Assembly: GCA_900317955.1 (NCBI GenBank)
Contig: ONIP01000006.1
Location: forward strand, 1 to 64,000
Direction of reading: 5' to 3'
From: an uncultured Bacteroidales bacterium
Lineage (GTDB): Bacteria; Bacteroidota; Bacteroidia; Bacteroidales; P3
DNA length: 64,000 nt
Shown here: piece after piece, positions 8,963-17,223 of the stretch
Numbering within the stretch: position 1 is the stretch's first letter
Layout of the letters: every line of letters begins with the position of its first letter
The notes under the pieces: model-generated
What the model saw: only the letters and a program-made list of their open reading frames with translations
Told to the model about the DNA's origin: nothing
The model's database searches: none
Translations under genes and position numbers: made by a program

Positions 8963-9718
8963 ATGAATACTCACAGAACTCGAAAGAAAAACCTGATAGT
9001 CAGCTACAAAAACCTATCCGACGAGCTTAAGGAATTGTTTATGGAGCGGTATCCCGACGGATATAAAGAACATATTCAACGATTCGAAAAGCCCAATGGC
9101 GATATTATTTTTGTCGTTCCGATGGAAACGGACGATACCGTATACATGATAAAATTCGATGTCAAGATTGACACCACTTTCACCGACGACGACTCGGAGA
9201 AAGACTATTTCGACGAAGAAGTGGAAAAAGCCGAGACCCAGTTCGCCCCCCTGCAGGAAGCCATCGACAAGGAGGAGGAAGACCCCACCCATTCAGAACA
9301 CAATGTGCGCCATGGCAATTACGACGACTCTATGGACAACGGCAAGAAGAAGTCCACCCAGCACGGCTCGCTCGGCGACTTGGGTGCCGAACTTGAAGAG
9401 GCATTCAGCGACGACATGGACGACAACTACGACGACTACAGCGACGACAGTCCCGACGACGGCGACCCCGACGATGCCGACGACGATTACGAACCCACCG
9501 ACGAGGAATTGATGGACATCGACAGCGAGATTTTTGCCAACGCCGAAATCCCCCCCGAAGAACTTGCCCGCATGGATGCCGAGGAGGCCGCAGCCAAAGA
9601 AAAGGCCGCCCTTGAGAATGCCGGCACCGCAAAACGCATCGGCCGTCCGCGCAAGAACGAGGCTCCCGCCCCCGCCGAACCCAAGAAAAAAGGCCGTCCA
9701 CGGCTCAAGAAAGAATAA
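8963..9718 (+). CDS. Acidic protein with two C-terminal AT-hook-like motifs
   Basis: A 251-residue protein with no recognised enzyme motif. Residues 1-80 form a compact, probably folded alpha/beta region. A long acidic middle (about 140-200) is built from runs such as DDNYDDYSDD and DDADDDYE. The C-terminus holds two AT-hook cores, IGRPRK and KGRPRLKK, separated by an Ala/Pro linker. AT-hooks bind the minor groove of A/T-rich DNA, so a nucleoid-associated role is plausible but inferred. The start at 8963 is chosen because a promoter overlaps the upstream extension. It has its own promoter and terminator. Confidence 0.75.
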   Translation: MNTHRTRKKNLIVSYKNLSDELKELFMERYPDGYKEHIQRFEKPNGDIIFVVPMETDDTVYMIKFDVKIDTTFTDDDSEKDYFDEEVEKAETQFAPLQEAIDKEEEDPTHSEHNVRHGNYDDSMDNGKKKSTQHGSLGDLGAELEEAFSDDMDDNYDDYSDDSPDDGDPDDADDDYEPTDEELMDIDSEIFANAEIPPEELARMDAEEAAAKEKAALENAGTAKRIGRPRKNEAPAPAEPKKKGRPRLKKE

Positions 9719-9727
9719 CATTCCCAC

Positions 9728-9756
9728 AAAGCTTCCCCCGCGGGAAGCTTTTTTTT
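9728..9756 (+). terminator. Intrinsic terminator after the AT-hook gene
   Basis: AAAGCTTCCC (9728-9737) pairs with GGGAAGCTTT (9742-9751) around CCGC, followed by T residues to 9756. Confidence 0.9.
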
Positions 9757-9866
9757 GCCCCGCCCACTCCACTTTTGCATCACCCTTCTTCCACACTTGT
9801 TCCACACTTTCAAAAATGTGAAACAAATTTGGAACGACCGTGGCTCTACTTCTGTTGAAGTGGACT

Positions 9867-9898
9867 AAAAAGGGTGCCACCCTGTTTGGATGGCACCC
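9867..9898 (-). terminator. Intrinsic terminator after nadD
   Basis: On the minus strand, GGGTGCCA and TGGCACCC (9898-9891 with 9879-9872) form an 8-bp stem followed by TTTTT (9871-9867). It lies about 35 bases beyond the nadD stop. Confidence 0.8.
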
Positions 9899-9933
9899 GT
9901 TATGTTGCTGCGATTCCGCAATGCGGGGCGGAA

Positions 9934-10515
9934 CTATTGTTTCTCGTAAAAATGCATCTCGGTGAGATATTGGTACACCGGTTCGGGCAGCAGGTAGCGA
10001 ACATCGTGTCCCTGACGTATTTGCTCGCGGATATAGGTTGACGAGATGTCGATTTGCGGAACGTCGACCATCGTTACATGGGGGTGCGAGGCCAGTTTGC
10101 AATCGGTGTGGCCGGGACGGGGATAGACGTAAATTCGGTAATGTTCCAGAATGAAATCCCAGTTGCGCCAACGCTCAAAGGTGTCGAGGTTGTCGGAACC
10201 CATGATTAGGCAGAACTCTTTGTCGCGGTATTTTTCGCCCAAATGGGCCAGAGTGAGCACAGTGTAGGAGGGTATGGGCAGGTGGAATTCGACATCGCAG
10301 GCGCGCATGCGGTAATTGTCGTGCACGGCCAGACGCACCATCTCGAGCCGTTGCTGGTCGGCGAGGAGGGTTTTGCGCTCCTTGAGGGGGTTTTGGGGGG
10401 AGACTACAAACCACACTTCGTCAAGTTCGCAATGGGCCAGCATCGCGTTGCCGATGATGAGGTGACCGATGTGTACCGGATTGAATGAGCCGAAGAAAAG
10501 GCCTATCTTGCGCAT
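9934..10515 (-). CDS. nadD: Nicotinate-nucleotide adenylyltransferase
   Basis: NadD adenylates nicotinate mononucleotide to deamido-NAD in NAD biosynthesis. The 193-residue protein has the nucleotidyltransferase signature GSFNPVHIGHL (9-19) and the C-terminal ISSTYIREQI, the family's ISSTxIR ATP-binding motif. PLKERKTLL and MGSDNLDTFERW are also NadD landmarks. Length is typical. It is followed by its own terminator and preceded by a 126-base gap with nothing recognised. Confidence 0.95.
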   Translation of the reverse strand: MRKIGLFFGSFNPVHIGHLIIGNAMLAHCELDEVWFVVSPQNPLKERKTLLADQQRLEMVRLAVHDNYRMRACDVEFHLPIPSYTVLTLAHLGEKYRDKEFCLIMGSDNLDTFERWRNWDFILEHYRIYVYPRPGHTDCKLASHPHVTMVDVPQIDISSTYIREQIRQGHDVRYLLPEPVYQYLTEMHFYEKQ

Positions 10516-10641
10516 GGTGGCTGATGATTAATGGGTATGGACTGTGGCTGGCATGTATGGGCGGCGGTGCGTACCTGTGTGCAGGGTTGCAATGCCTCCT
10601 GAGATTGGGGAGAGTAATAGGCCGCCGACAGGCAGCGACTA

Positions 10642-11238
10642 TTAATAGTATTTGTAACGGCTGATGACTTGGATGTGACGCAGACGGTTGCCTTTGAAGG
10701 TGTAGATTTCGCCCACTTCGGCGGCTCCGGCAATGACCTTAAGCACGTTGATGTCGGCGGTATAGGACTTGGGGTAGCTTTTGAAGACAACTTTGAAGAC
10801 CTCCTCTTTCGACATGCCGACGCGCACTCCGTTGTCGAGCACCACGGCGGTGTCGGTAATCTTGGCGGCAATCATTTCAAGTTTGTCGGTCCAGATGCTG
10901 CGATAGACATTGATATTGGAGCCGTCGAGTCGTTTAAGGGTGTTGACTGCGACAGTCATGGTGTCGTAGAACGATTTGTAGCCGCTTTCGCGATACCAGA
11001 GCAGTTGGTTGTTGGTGATGAACTGCTCAACCGAGCTCCATTTGCCAAAGGGATAGATGGGATAGTCGGCCAAGGAGAAGACTGTCATGGTGTCGGCGTA
11101 GACTTTTACATCTTTCACTTGGTATTCGGGGCGAGCGTAAGCCAGCATACGGACGGCTTTGGCACGGGAGCTAACGCGCTGTGCATTAACCGAAAGCGAT
11201 GCAAGGAGCAATATTGCAATCAGGATGGTTTTCTTCAT
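10642..11238 (-). CDS. Secreted protein of unknown function
   Basis: A 198-residue protein with a clear Sec signal peptide (MKKTILIAILLLASLSVNAQ, cleavage after about residue 20). The mature part is mixed alpha/beta. One segment (about 145-160, NGVRVGMSKEEVFKVVF) resembles the G-M-s-x-x-E-V helix seen in SmpA/OmlA-like small periplasmic proteins, but this is a weak likeness. No lipobox and no T9SS tail are present. It has its own promoter (-7 at 11262-11269). I do not recognise a named family. Confidence 0.7.
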   Translation of the reverse strand: MKKTILIAILLLASLSVNAQRVSSRAKAVRMLAYARPEYQVKDVKVYADTMTVFSLADYPIYPFGKWSSVEQFITNNQLLWYRESGYKSFYDTMTVAVNTLKRLDGSNINVYRSIWTDKLEMIAAKITDTAVVLDNGVRVGMSKEEVFKVVFKSYPKSYTADINVLKVIAGAAEVGEIYTFKGNRLRHIQVISRYKYY

Positions 11239-11261
11239 AATTCAATCAACATTTCGGGATG

Positions 11262-11269
11262 CAAAGATA
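11262..11269 (-). promoter_or_regulatory. Bacteroidetes -7 element for the 10642-11238 gene
   Basis: The minus strand reads TATCTTTG, a perfect TAnnTTTG, 24 bases before the start codon. Confidence 0.65.
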
Positions 11270-11298
11270 CACATTTTTTATTACATAACGGAAAAAAA

Positions 11299-12363
11299 CT
11301 ATCGCACGACCAGACTACGAACTGCCAAACCGCGCTGGGAGGAGACCCGAATCACGTACATGCCTGCGGAGAGGGAGGAGATGTCGAGACCCGACTTGTG
11401 CTCTCCGTGGAGCTCTTTTTTCAAGCAGAGACGGCCGGTGGCATCGACAATAGACAGTTCATTCATCGCGTCGTCGGACTCAATGAACACGTGGTTGGCA
11501 GCAGGGTTGGGGAAGAGGCGGATGTCGAGCGATTCGCTCACCTCGCCAACACCGAGGTTACGGTCAAAGAAATTGGAGATGGCAGCGTTGAGGACCTGAC
11601 AGTCGTTTATGTCGTCGGGGTTGTAGTTGTAGACAATGGCAACCAAACGGCAGTTTTTGTAGACGAAATTGTCGGGGAGGGTATAGTCGACTTGATATGT
11701 GAAGCTATTGTTGTCGTCTTCATTTACAGAAAGTTCGTCACCCCAGAGAGGTGTAACCACATCGCGCACAGCACCCATGTGCCAGTAGTTGACAGTATGG
11801 GGGGCCGGATTGTAGTCGCTCTGGGCCATTAATATACTGTCTTCGATGATAAAGAGCTGGATTCTGGTGGAGGGACCGAAAACCCTGTCGCTGAAACGGC
11901 CATTGACAGAACCCGAGAGATGACGTGAAGAGGGGTCGTAGGTGAGTTCGGGTGTTTGGACTTTGCAATAGGTGTCGACCGATTTAGCCGAGGTAACGGC
12001 ATAACGGATGTCACTCACATCTCCCACGCCGAAAACAGGGCCGGGGTCGCCGCTGTTGAAACGTGTGCGGTCAATCATTATTGCCGGTGCGAAAGTTTCG
12101 GGGCCATAGAAACGGGTCATGGCGGTAGCCACGTCGTTGGTGAGGTCGTCAGTACGGAAGCCGGCATGGAAGCGAATCCAGATAACGTTGTTATTGCCTG
12201 AGATCGCCGTGCCGATACGCTCGGCCCCGGCAGGGCAATAGCCACACTGGGCGGTGGTGAATTGTTCGAGCAAGACTTTGCGGGTGAAGGTCTGTTTTCC
12301 GTCCTGCGAATAAAGAGGGCTTAACGCCAATACAACAATACTAAAGAGAACAAGTTTCTTCAT
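11299..12363 (-). CDS. Omp28-like thioredoxin-fold protein with T9SS sorting domain
   Basis: A 354-residue exported protein. After a signal peptide (about 1-20) comes LLEQFTTAQCGYCPAGAERI, where C40-G-Y-C43 resembles a thioredoxin-type CxxC; the arrangement resembles the Omp28-related outer membrane proteins of Bacteroidales. The last 75 residues form a type A T9SS sorting domain: LFPNPAANHVFIES, then SIVDATGRLCLKKEL, ending AGMYVIRVSS...SLVVR. The product should cross the outer membrane and be attached at the surface or released. The start at 12363 is chosen because the -7 element (12386-12393) is too close to the ATG at 12381. It is divergent from another CxxC T9SS protein. Confidence 0.85.
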   Translation of the reverse strand: MKKLVLFSIVVLALSPLYSQDGKQTFTRKVLLEQFTTAQCGYCPAGAERIGTAISGNNNVIWIRFHAGFRTDDLTNDVATAMTRFYGPETFAPAIMIDRTRFNSGDPGPVFGVGDVSDIRYAVTSAKSVDTYCKVQTPELTYDPSSRHLSGSVNGRFSDRVFGPSTRIQLFIIEDSILMAQSDYNPAPHTVNYWHMGAVRDVVTPLWGDELSVNEDDNNSFTYQVDYTLPDNFVYKNCRLVAIVYNYNPDDINDCQVLNAAISNFFDRNLGVGEVSESLDIRLFPNPAANHVFIESDDAMNELSIVDATGRLCLKKELHGEHKSGLDISSLSAGMYVIRVSSQRGLAVRSLVVR

Positions 12364-12385
12364 AATAAAATATATTTTCATGATG

Positions 12386-12393
12386 CAAAAGTA
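12386..12393 (-). promoter_or_regulatory. Bacteroidetes -7 element for the Omp28-like gene
   Basis: The minus strand reads TACTTTTG, matching TAnnTTTG, 22 bases before the ATG at 12363. The predicted transcript starts at about 12379, giving a leader of roughly 16 bases. Confidence 0.65.
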
Positions 12394-12423
12394 CGATTTT
12401 TTTTAACAATAAGAGAAAAAAAA

Positions 12424-12453
12424 TTGTCATGTCAAGAAAAACTTGTATATTTG
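12424..12453 (+). promoter_or_regulatory. Promoter of the PKD/adhesin T9SS gene
   Basis: TTG (12424-12426), 19 bases, then TATATTTG (12446-12453) is a full match to the Bacteroidetes housekeeping promoter. The leader is about 100 bases and contains no terminator-like hairpin. Confidence 0.75.
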
Positions 12454-12560
12454 CAATTTGAAATGAAGTATAATGAGGTAAATAAAACATAATTAATAAA
12501 CACAATTTCAGTATTTCAAAGCCGATGAGTCTGATGGCCAATAACCAGACAAAAAAATCA

Positions 12561-14924
12561 ATGAAAAAAACATTATTAGTTGCACTTGCCCTCCTGATGT
12601 GCTCAGCATCCTTTGCACAATTCAGAACGCAAACCCTTCCCCGTGAGGCCGGAGCACCCAAAAGTACTACCGACGCTATTGTATGGGGTCAGATTGGAAC
12701 TCCCTTTGTGGCTTATGACATCAATGGCAATCAAGTTGACTTAGGTGCCATCCTGAATTCCGGCATGTCTGTAGTTATTGACTATAGCTGCTGCTGGTGC
12801 GGACCTTGCTGGAACTTCCACCAGTCCGGTGTTCTTGAAGCCATCAACGCCATGGATTCTGTACAAGTAATCTGGGTTGAGTGTGAAAGTTCCAACACAA
12901 TCCAACAGATTTATGGAACGACTACATCCAACGACTACAGCGGTTTAACTCAAGGAAACTGGACTGTTGATGCAAACAACAACCCCGTTTCATATCCCAT
13001 TATTGATGACGATGCTGCCAGAACTTGCCTCAGCACCTGCATGAGTCTGTATGAGGGCTATGTTCCCAGTGTATACTACATCTCACCTGCTGGTTATTTC
13101 TGCAGCATCTATGCTGAGTCATACGGTGTTTCTTCTGCTTCCTCCGCCACTCAGGCCGTTCAAGCCATTCAGAACATCATGAGTCAAGCACCCCGTGCCG
13201 GCCAAGCTCCCACAGTAAACCTCAGCGGTATGCCCTCTGTTATTGTTGGAAACCCCGTTACTTACTCAATTTCCTATATCAGCGTTGATCCCATTACTTC
13301 TATTTCTTGGGATATTCCCGGTGCCACTCCCAGCACGGGTACGGGCGATGACATTACCGTCACCTTTGCCACTCCCGGCAACTATGTAGTGCGCGTTTCT
13401 GTTACCAACACCACCGGTACTACCACCGATTCTATGGATGTTAACGTCATTGAATGGACTTGGGGCAATACCATGAGCTACGACCTCGATGGAGCTTATG
13501 AGAACAGCATTGGCGGTCCCAACCCAATGATTTGGGGTGCCAAATATCCTGCTGCCTCTATGACCGGCCGCGACTATTTAGAGAATGTTCAGGTCTATAG
13601 CGGATATGACGGACACTTTACCCTCTTGATTTACCAGACCAATCCCGGTGTCAATGCTACCGAAAACGACCTGATTTACCATTGCACCTATCCTATTACC
13701 GCTGGTGGTTACAACACCTTGGTACCCTACGGCCCGCTGCAGCTGAACACCAGCAAAGACCTCTGGGTTGTACTCTCATGCAGTGACATCTCTTACTGCG
13801 CTGCCGGAACCGCCTTCTCAGGCGACCCCAACGGTAGCCTCGTTTATCTGCAAGGCAACTGGATGACCATTCAGGATGCAAGCGCAGACTTGAATTACAC
13901 CTGGATGATTAAGGCCACCACAACCGCTACTGCTCCTGCTCTGGGTGCCACCATCGAAGCACCCGCCAGTGCCGCGACAAATGAGAATGTCTCGTTCACT
14001 GCCATTGGACCCCTCACCGCCAACTACAGCTGGACTTTTGATGGCGGCAGCCCTGCCACCGCTACCGGTTTGGTTGCTTCCACTTCGTTTGCCACTACTG
14101 GCAACCACAATGTAACCCTGACTGCTACTATGGATGGCCAGACCGTTACAGCCAACTTCACCATTAACATCTACAGTTGCGATGTTACCCTGCCTTGGAA
14201 CTTCGGTTTCGAATCTTCCGACAACTTTTCTTGCTGGGAATTCATTGACCAAGACGGTGACGGTATTGGTTGGATGGCTGCTTCTCAAGCCGTCGGCCCC
14301 GTTGCCCATGGTGGTAACGACTCTTATGGTTCCGCCTCGTATGTTAACAACTATGGCCCCCTTACTCCTGACAACTACATGATCACCCCGAAGATTACTA
14401 TCCCCGCTGAAGGTGCCACTATCGAATGGTGGGATTATGGTGTTGACAATAACGACTTCGCCGACCACTACGGAGTGTTTGTTTCCACCACCGGTAAAGC
14501 TGTGACTGATTTCACCAACAAGATTTACGAAGGTGCTCCCACCGCTCCCAAGACCTGGGTTAAACACAGCGTTTCGTTGGCCGCTTTCGCCGGACAGCAG
14601 GTTTACATTGCTTTCCGCCACTATGACATCACTAACATGTTCTGGCTGCTTATCGACGACCTCTCCATTACTGCTGGCGACCATGCCGGTATCGAAAACG
14701 CTTCTTCCGTCAATGTTGCCCTCTACCCCAACCCCACCAGCAGCATTCTCCATATCTCCGCTGAGGGTATCCAGGAGGTCAGTGTTCTTGACATCAACGG
14801 CCGTACCGTTATGACCGAACAGCATGTGAACAGCATCGATATGACTGATCTCGCCAACGGAGTTTACTTCGTGCGCGTTATCACCAACGAAGGTGTTGCC
14901 ACCCAGAAGATTGTTAAGAAGTAA
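12561..14924 (+). CDS. Multidomain T9SS surface protein: thioredoxin-like, PKD, cleaved-adhesin domain
   Basis: A 787-residue exported protein. Order: signal peptide (1-20); thioredoxin-like domain with CCWCGPCW (C80-x-x-C83); a PKD-type beta-sandwich near 200-290; a beta-rich segment; a second PKD-like domain near 460-545 (YSWTFDGGSP); a gingipain-type cleaved-adhesin domain near 550-700 (FGFESSDNFSCWEFIDQDGD); and a type A sorting domain (LYPNPTSSILHIS...NGVYFVRVITN...KIVKK). It is likely displayed on the surface, where it could act on disulfides in host or neighbouring proteins; this role is inferred. The ATG at 12561 is chosen because it begins a normal signal peptide; two ATGs lie upstream at 12525 and 12534. 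A terminator follows. Confidence 0.88.
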   Translation: MKKTLLVALALLMCSASFAQFRTQTLPREAGAPKSTTDAIVWGQIGTPFVAYDINGNQVDLGAILNSGMSVVIDYSCCWCGPCWNFHQSGVLEAINAMDSVQVIWVECESSNTIQQIYGTTTSNDYSGLTQGNWTVDANNNPVSYPIIDDDAARTCLSTCMSLYEGYVPSVYYISPAGYFCSIYAESYGVSSASSATQAVQAIQNIMSQAPRAGQAPTVNLSGMPSVIVGNPVTYSISYISVDPITSISWDIPGATPSTGTGDDITVTFATPGNYVVRVSVTNTTGTTTDSMDVNVIEWTWGNTMSYDLDGAYENSIGGPNPMIWGAKYPAASMTGRDYLENVQVYSGYDGHFTLLIYQTNPGVNATENDLIYHCTYPITAGGYNTLVPYGPLQLNTSKDLWVVLSCSDISYCAAGTAFSGDPNGSLVYLQGNWMTIQDASADLNYTWMIKATTTATAPALGATIEAPASAATNENVSFTAIGPLTANYSWTFDGGSPATATGLVASTSFATTGNHNVTLTATMDGQTVTANFTINIYSCDVTLPWNFGFESSDNFSCWEFIDQDGDGIGWMAASQAVGPVAHGGNDSYGSASYVNNYGPLTPDNYMITPKITIPAEGATIEWWDYGVDNNDFADHYGVFVSTTGKAVTDFTNKIYEGAPTAPKTWVKHSVSLAAFAGQQVYIAFRHYDITNMFWLLIDDLSITAGDHAGIENASSVNVALYPNPTSSILHISAEGIQEVSVLDINGRTVMTEQHVNSIDMTDLANGVYFVRVITNEGVATQKIVKK

Positions 14925-14943
14925 GTATTACTTGATAGACGAG

Positions 14944-14969
14944 AAAAAGCCCGCAATGCGGGCTTTTTC
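14944..14969 (+). terminator. Intrinsic terminator after the PKD/adhesin gene
   Basis: AAAAAGCCCGC and GCGGGCTTTTT form a perfect stem with a very short AAT loop, ending in T residues. It lies about 20 bases after the stop and directly before tex, showing that tex is not simply part of the same transcript. Confidence 0.85.
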
Positions 14970-14994
14970 TTTCTATAAAAAACCGATTCCCCCT

Positions 14995-17127
14995 ATGACA
15001 AACTATGCCGCGACTATAGCCGGGCAACTAAATCTCGGTCCCCGACAGGTGGAGAAAACCATAGAGTTGCTGGAAGAAGGAGCCACCATACCTTTTATAG
15101 CCCGCTACCGGAAAGAGGTGACAGGAGGCCTGAACGAGGTGCAAATAACTGCCATCCGCGATTTGCTCTTAAAGTTAAAAGAACTGGACAAACGGCGCGA
15201 GGCCATCCTTACCTCTATTACGGAACAGGGCAAGATGACCACCGAACTGGAGAAACAGATTCTATCTGCCAGCAACATGACAGAGCTGGAGGATCTGTAC
15301 CTGCCATACAAACCAAAGCGCAGGACACGTGCCACGATGGCCATAGAACGCGGACTGGAGCCTTTGGCCAACGAGATACAGAAGCAGTATTCATGCAACA
15401 TTGAACAGTTGGCAGCCAAGTATGTGAACGGCGAGAAAGGCGTGAACAGCACCGAAGAGGCCCTTGCGGGAGCGCGCGACATTATAGCCGAACGGGTGAG
15501 CGAGAACGCGCAGGCTCGCAACAGGATAAGGAGCCTGTTCAGAAAGAGCGCAATGTTAAGTTCGAAGGTGGTGAAGAACAAAGAGGAGGATGCCGGGAAG
15601 TACGAGTCTTGGTTTGACTGGAAAGAGAACGCCATGCGGGCACCGTCGCACCGAATATTGGCTCTATACAGGGGTGAAGAGGAAGGAATGTTACGCGTGC
15701 ATGTGCTGCCGGAGGACGACGAGCCGGCGTATGAGGTGCTGGAGCGCCAGTTTGTGAGCGGCCGCTACGAGTCGTCGGAGCAGGTGCGCATGGCCGTGAA
15801 AGACGGATACAAACGGTTGCTGCAACCCTCTATCGAAACGGAATTTTACAATCTGCTCAAGGAGAAAGCCGACAAGGAGGCCATAAGGGTTTTTGCCGAA
15901 AACCTTCGTCAGTTGTTGCTGGCGTCGCCATTGGGACAGAAAAGGATACTTGCCATAGACCCGGGATTTAGAACAGGGTGCAAAACGGTATGCTTGGATG
16001 CTCAAGGACAGTTGCTGCACAACGAGACGATATACCCGTTTACGTCGGTGCGTGAAGAGCGCGCCGCCATTGCCAAACTGGAGGCTCTGGTCGAGGCATT
16101 CCATATCGAAGCCATAGCCATAGGCAACGGCACGGCAGGCCGCGAGACGGAAGAGGTGGTGAAACGGTGCCGATTTAAGGAGAAGGTAATCGCCGTGATG
16201 GTGAATGAGAACGGTGCCTCGGTATACAGTGCCTCGGAAGTGGCTCGACGTGAGTTTCCGGACTATGACGTGACAGTTCGCGGAGCGGTGAGTATTGGCC
16301 GACGACTGATGGACCCCTTGAGCGAATTAGTGAAAATAGACCCCAAAAGCATAGGCGTGGGGCAGTATCAGCACGATGTGAACCAGACCATGCTGCAAGA
16401 GAGCCTGAACGATGTGGTAGTGAGTTGTGTGAACAGTGTGGGCGTGGAGCTGAACACAGCCAGTCGCGAACTACTGAGCTATGTGAGCGGAATAGGTCCA
16501 TCGCTTGCCGACAAGATAGTGGACTACCGCAATAGGCAAGGAGCCTTCCACTCGAGACAGGAACTGAAGAAGGTGGAACGCCTTGGAGACAAGGCTTTCG
16601 AACAATGTGCAGGCTTTCTGCGCGTAAGGGAGAGCGAGAATCCCCTTGACCGCAGTGCCGTGCATCCCGAAAGGTATGAATTAGTAAAACAGATGGCTGC
16701 CGACGCCGGCACCACCGTGCAGGAACTGATGGCAGACAAAAGTCTGCGCGAGAAAATTGACATAAACCGATATGTGTCGGGAGACTGCGGTCTGCCCACT
16801 TTGCAAGACATTATGAAAGAACTGGACAAGCCAGGACTTGACCCCCGCGCACGGTTTGAGATATTCGAATTTGACAAGAATGTAACCCGCATAGAAGACG
16901 TGAAAGAGGGAATGGTACTTCCTGGCATTGTGACCAATATCACGGCTTTTGGAGCCTTTGTAGACATTGGAGTGCATCAGGACGGACTGGTGCACATCAG
17001 CCAGATGGCCAACCGCCGTGTGAACGACCCGTCGGAAGTGGTGCACCTGCACCAGCATGTGAAAGTGAGAGTGATAGAGGTTGACCTTAGACGCCACCGC
17101 ATATCGCTGTCGCTGAAAGGCGTGTAA
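14995..17127 (+). CDS. tex: Tex-family S1 RNA-binding transcription accessory protein
   Basis: Tex binds RNA and assists transcription. The 710-residue protein has the Tex N-terminal helical domain (TIPFIARYRKEVTGGLNE near 30-50), a YqgF/RuvC-like domain beginning near 317 (ILAIDPGFRTGCKT), helix-hairpin-helix motifs near 475-560 (YVSGIGPSLADKIVDYR), and an S1 domain from about 635 (GIVTNITAFGAFVDIGVHQDG). Length is near the E. coli-type 770. The frame is open upstream to 14893, but that extension crosses the preceding terminator and stop, so MTNYAATIAGQLN at 14995 is the credible start. Codons favour G at the third position, unlike the C-biased genes nearby. Confidence 0.95.
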   Translation: MTNYAATIAGQLNLGPRQVEKTIELLEEGATIPFIARYRKEVTGGLNEVQITAIRDLLLKLKELDKRREAILTSITEQGKMTTELEKQILSASNMTELEDLYLPYKPKRRTRATMAIERGLEPLANEIQKQYSCNIEQLAAKYVNGEKGVNSTEEALAGARDIIAERVSENAQARNRIRSLFRKSAMLSSKVVKNKEEDAGKYESWFDWKENAMRAPSHRILALYRGEEEGMLRVHVLPEDDEPAYEVLERQFVSGRYESSEQVRMAVKDGYKRLLQPSIETEFYNLLKEKADKEAIRVFAENLRQLLLASPLGQKRILAIDPGFRTGCKTVCLDAQGQLLHNETIYPFTSVREERAAIAKLEALVEAFHIEAIAIGNGTAGRETEEVVKRCRFKEKVIAVMVNENGASVYSASEVARREFPDYDVTVRGAVSIGRRLMDPLSELVKIDPKSIGVGQYQHDVNQTMLQESLNDVVVSCVNSVGVELNTASRELLSYVSGIGPSLADKIVDYRNRQGAFHSRQELKKVERLGDKAFEQCAGFLRVRESENPLDRSAVHPERYELVKQMAADAGTTVQELMADKSLREKIDINRYVSGDCGLPTLQDIMKELDKPGLDPRARFEIFEFDKNVTRIEDVKEGMVLPGIVTNITAFGAFVDIGVHQDGLVHISQMANRRVNDPSEVVHLHQHVKVRVIEVDLRRHRISLSLKGV

Positions 17128-17148
17128 GCACAATCAGATACGATAATA

Positions 17149-17199
17149 AAAAACATTGAGAACCTGTTAATGGCATGCTGCCCAGGTTCTCAATGTTTT
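17149..17199. terminator. Bidirectional terminator between tex and porX
   Basis: A 17-bp perfect stem (17149-17165 with 17183-17199, AAAACATTGAGAACCTG and its complement) is flanked by A and T runs, so it can end both convergent transcripts. Confidence 0.9.
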
Positions 17200-17223
17200 T
17201 ATATATGCAAGCAAAGGAGCCGC

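Noticed and set aside
10669..11832. Plus-strand frame of 387 codons across two minus-strand genes
   Set aside because: It crosses two genes with signal peptides, a T9SS tail and good promoters; no recognisable motif in the frame.
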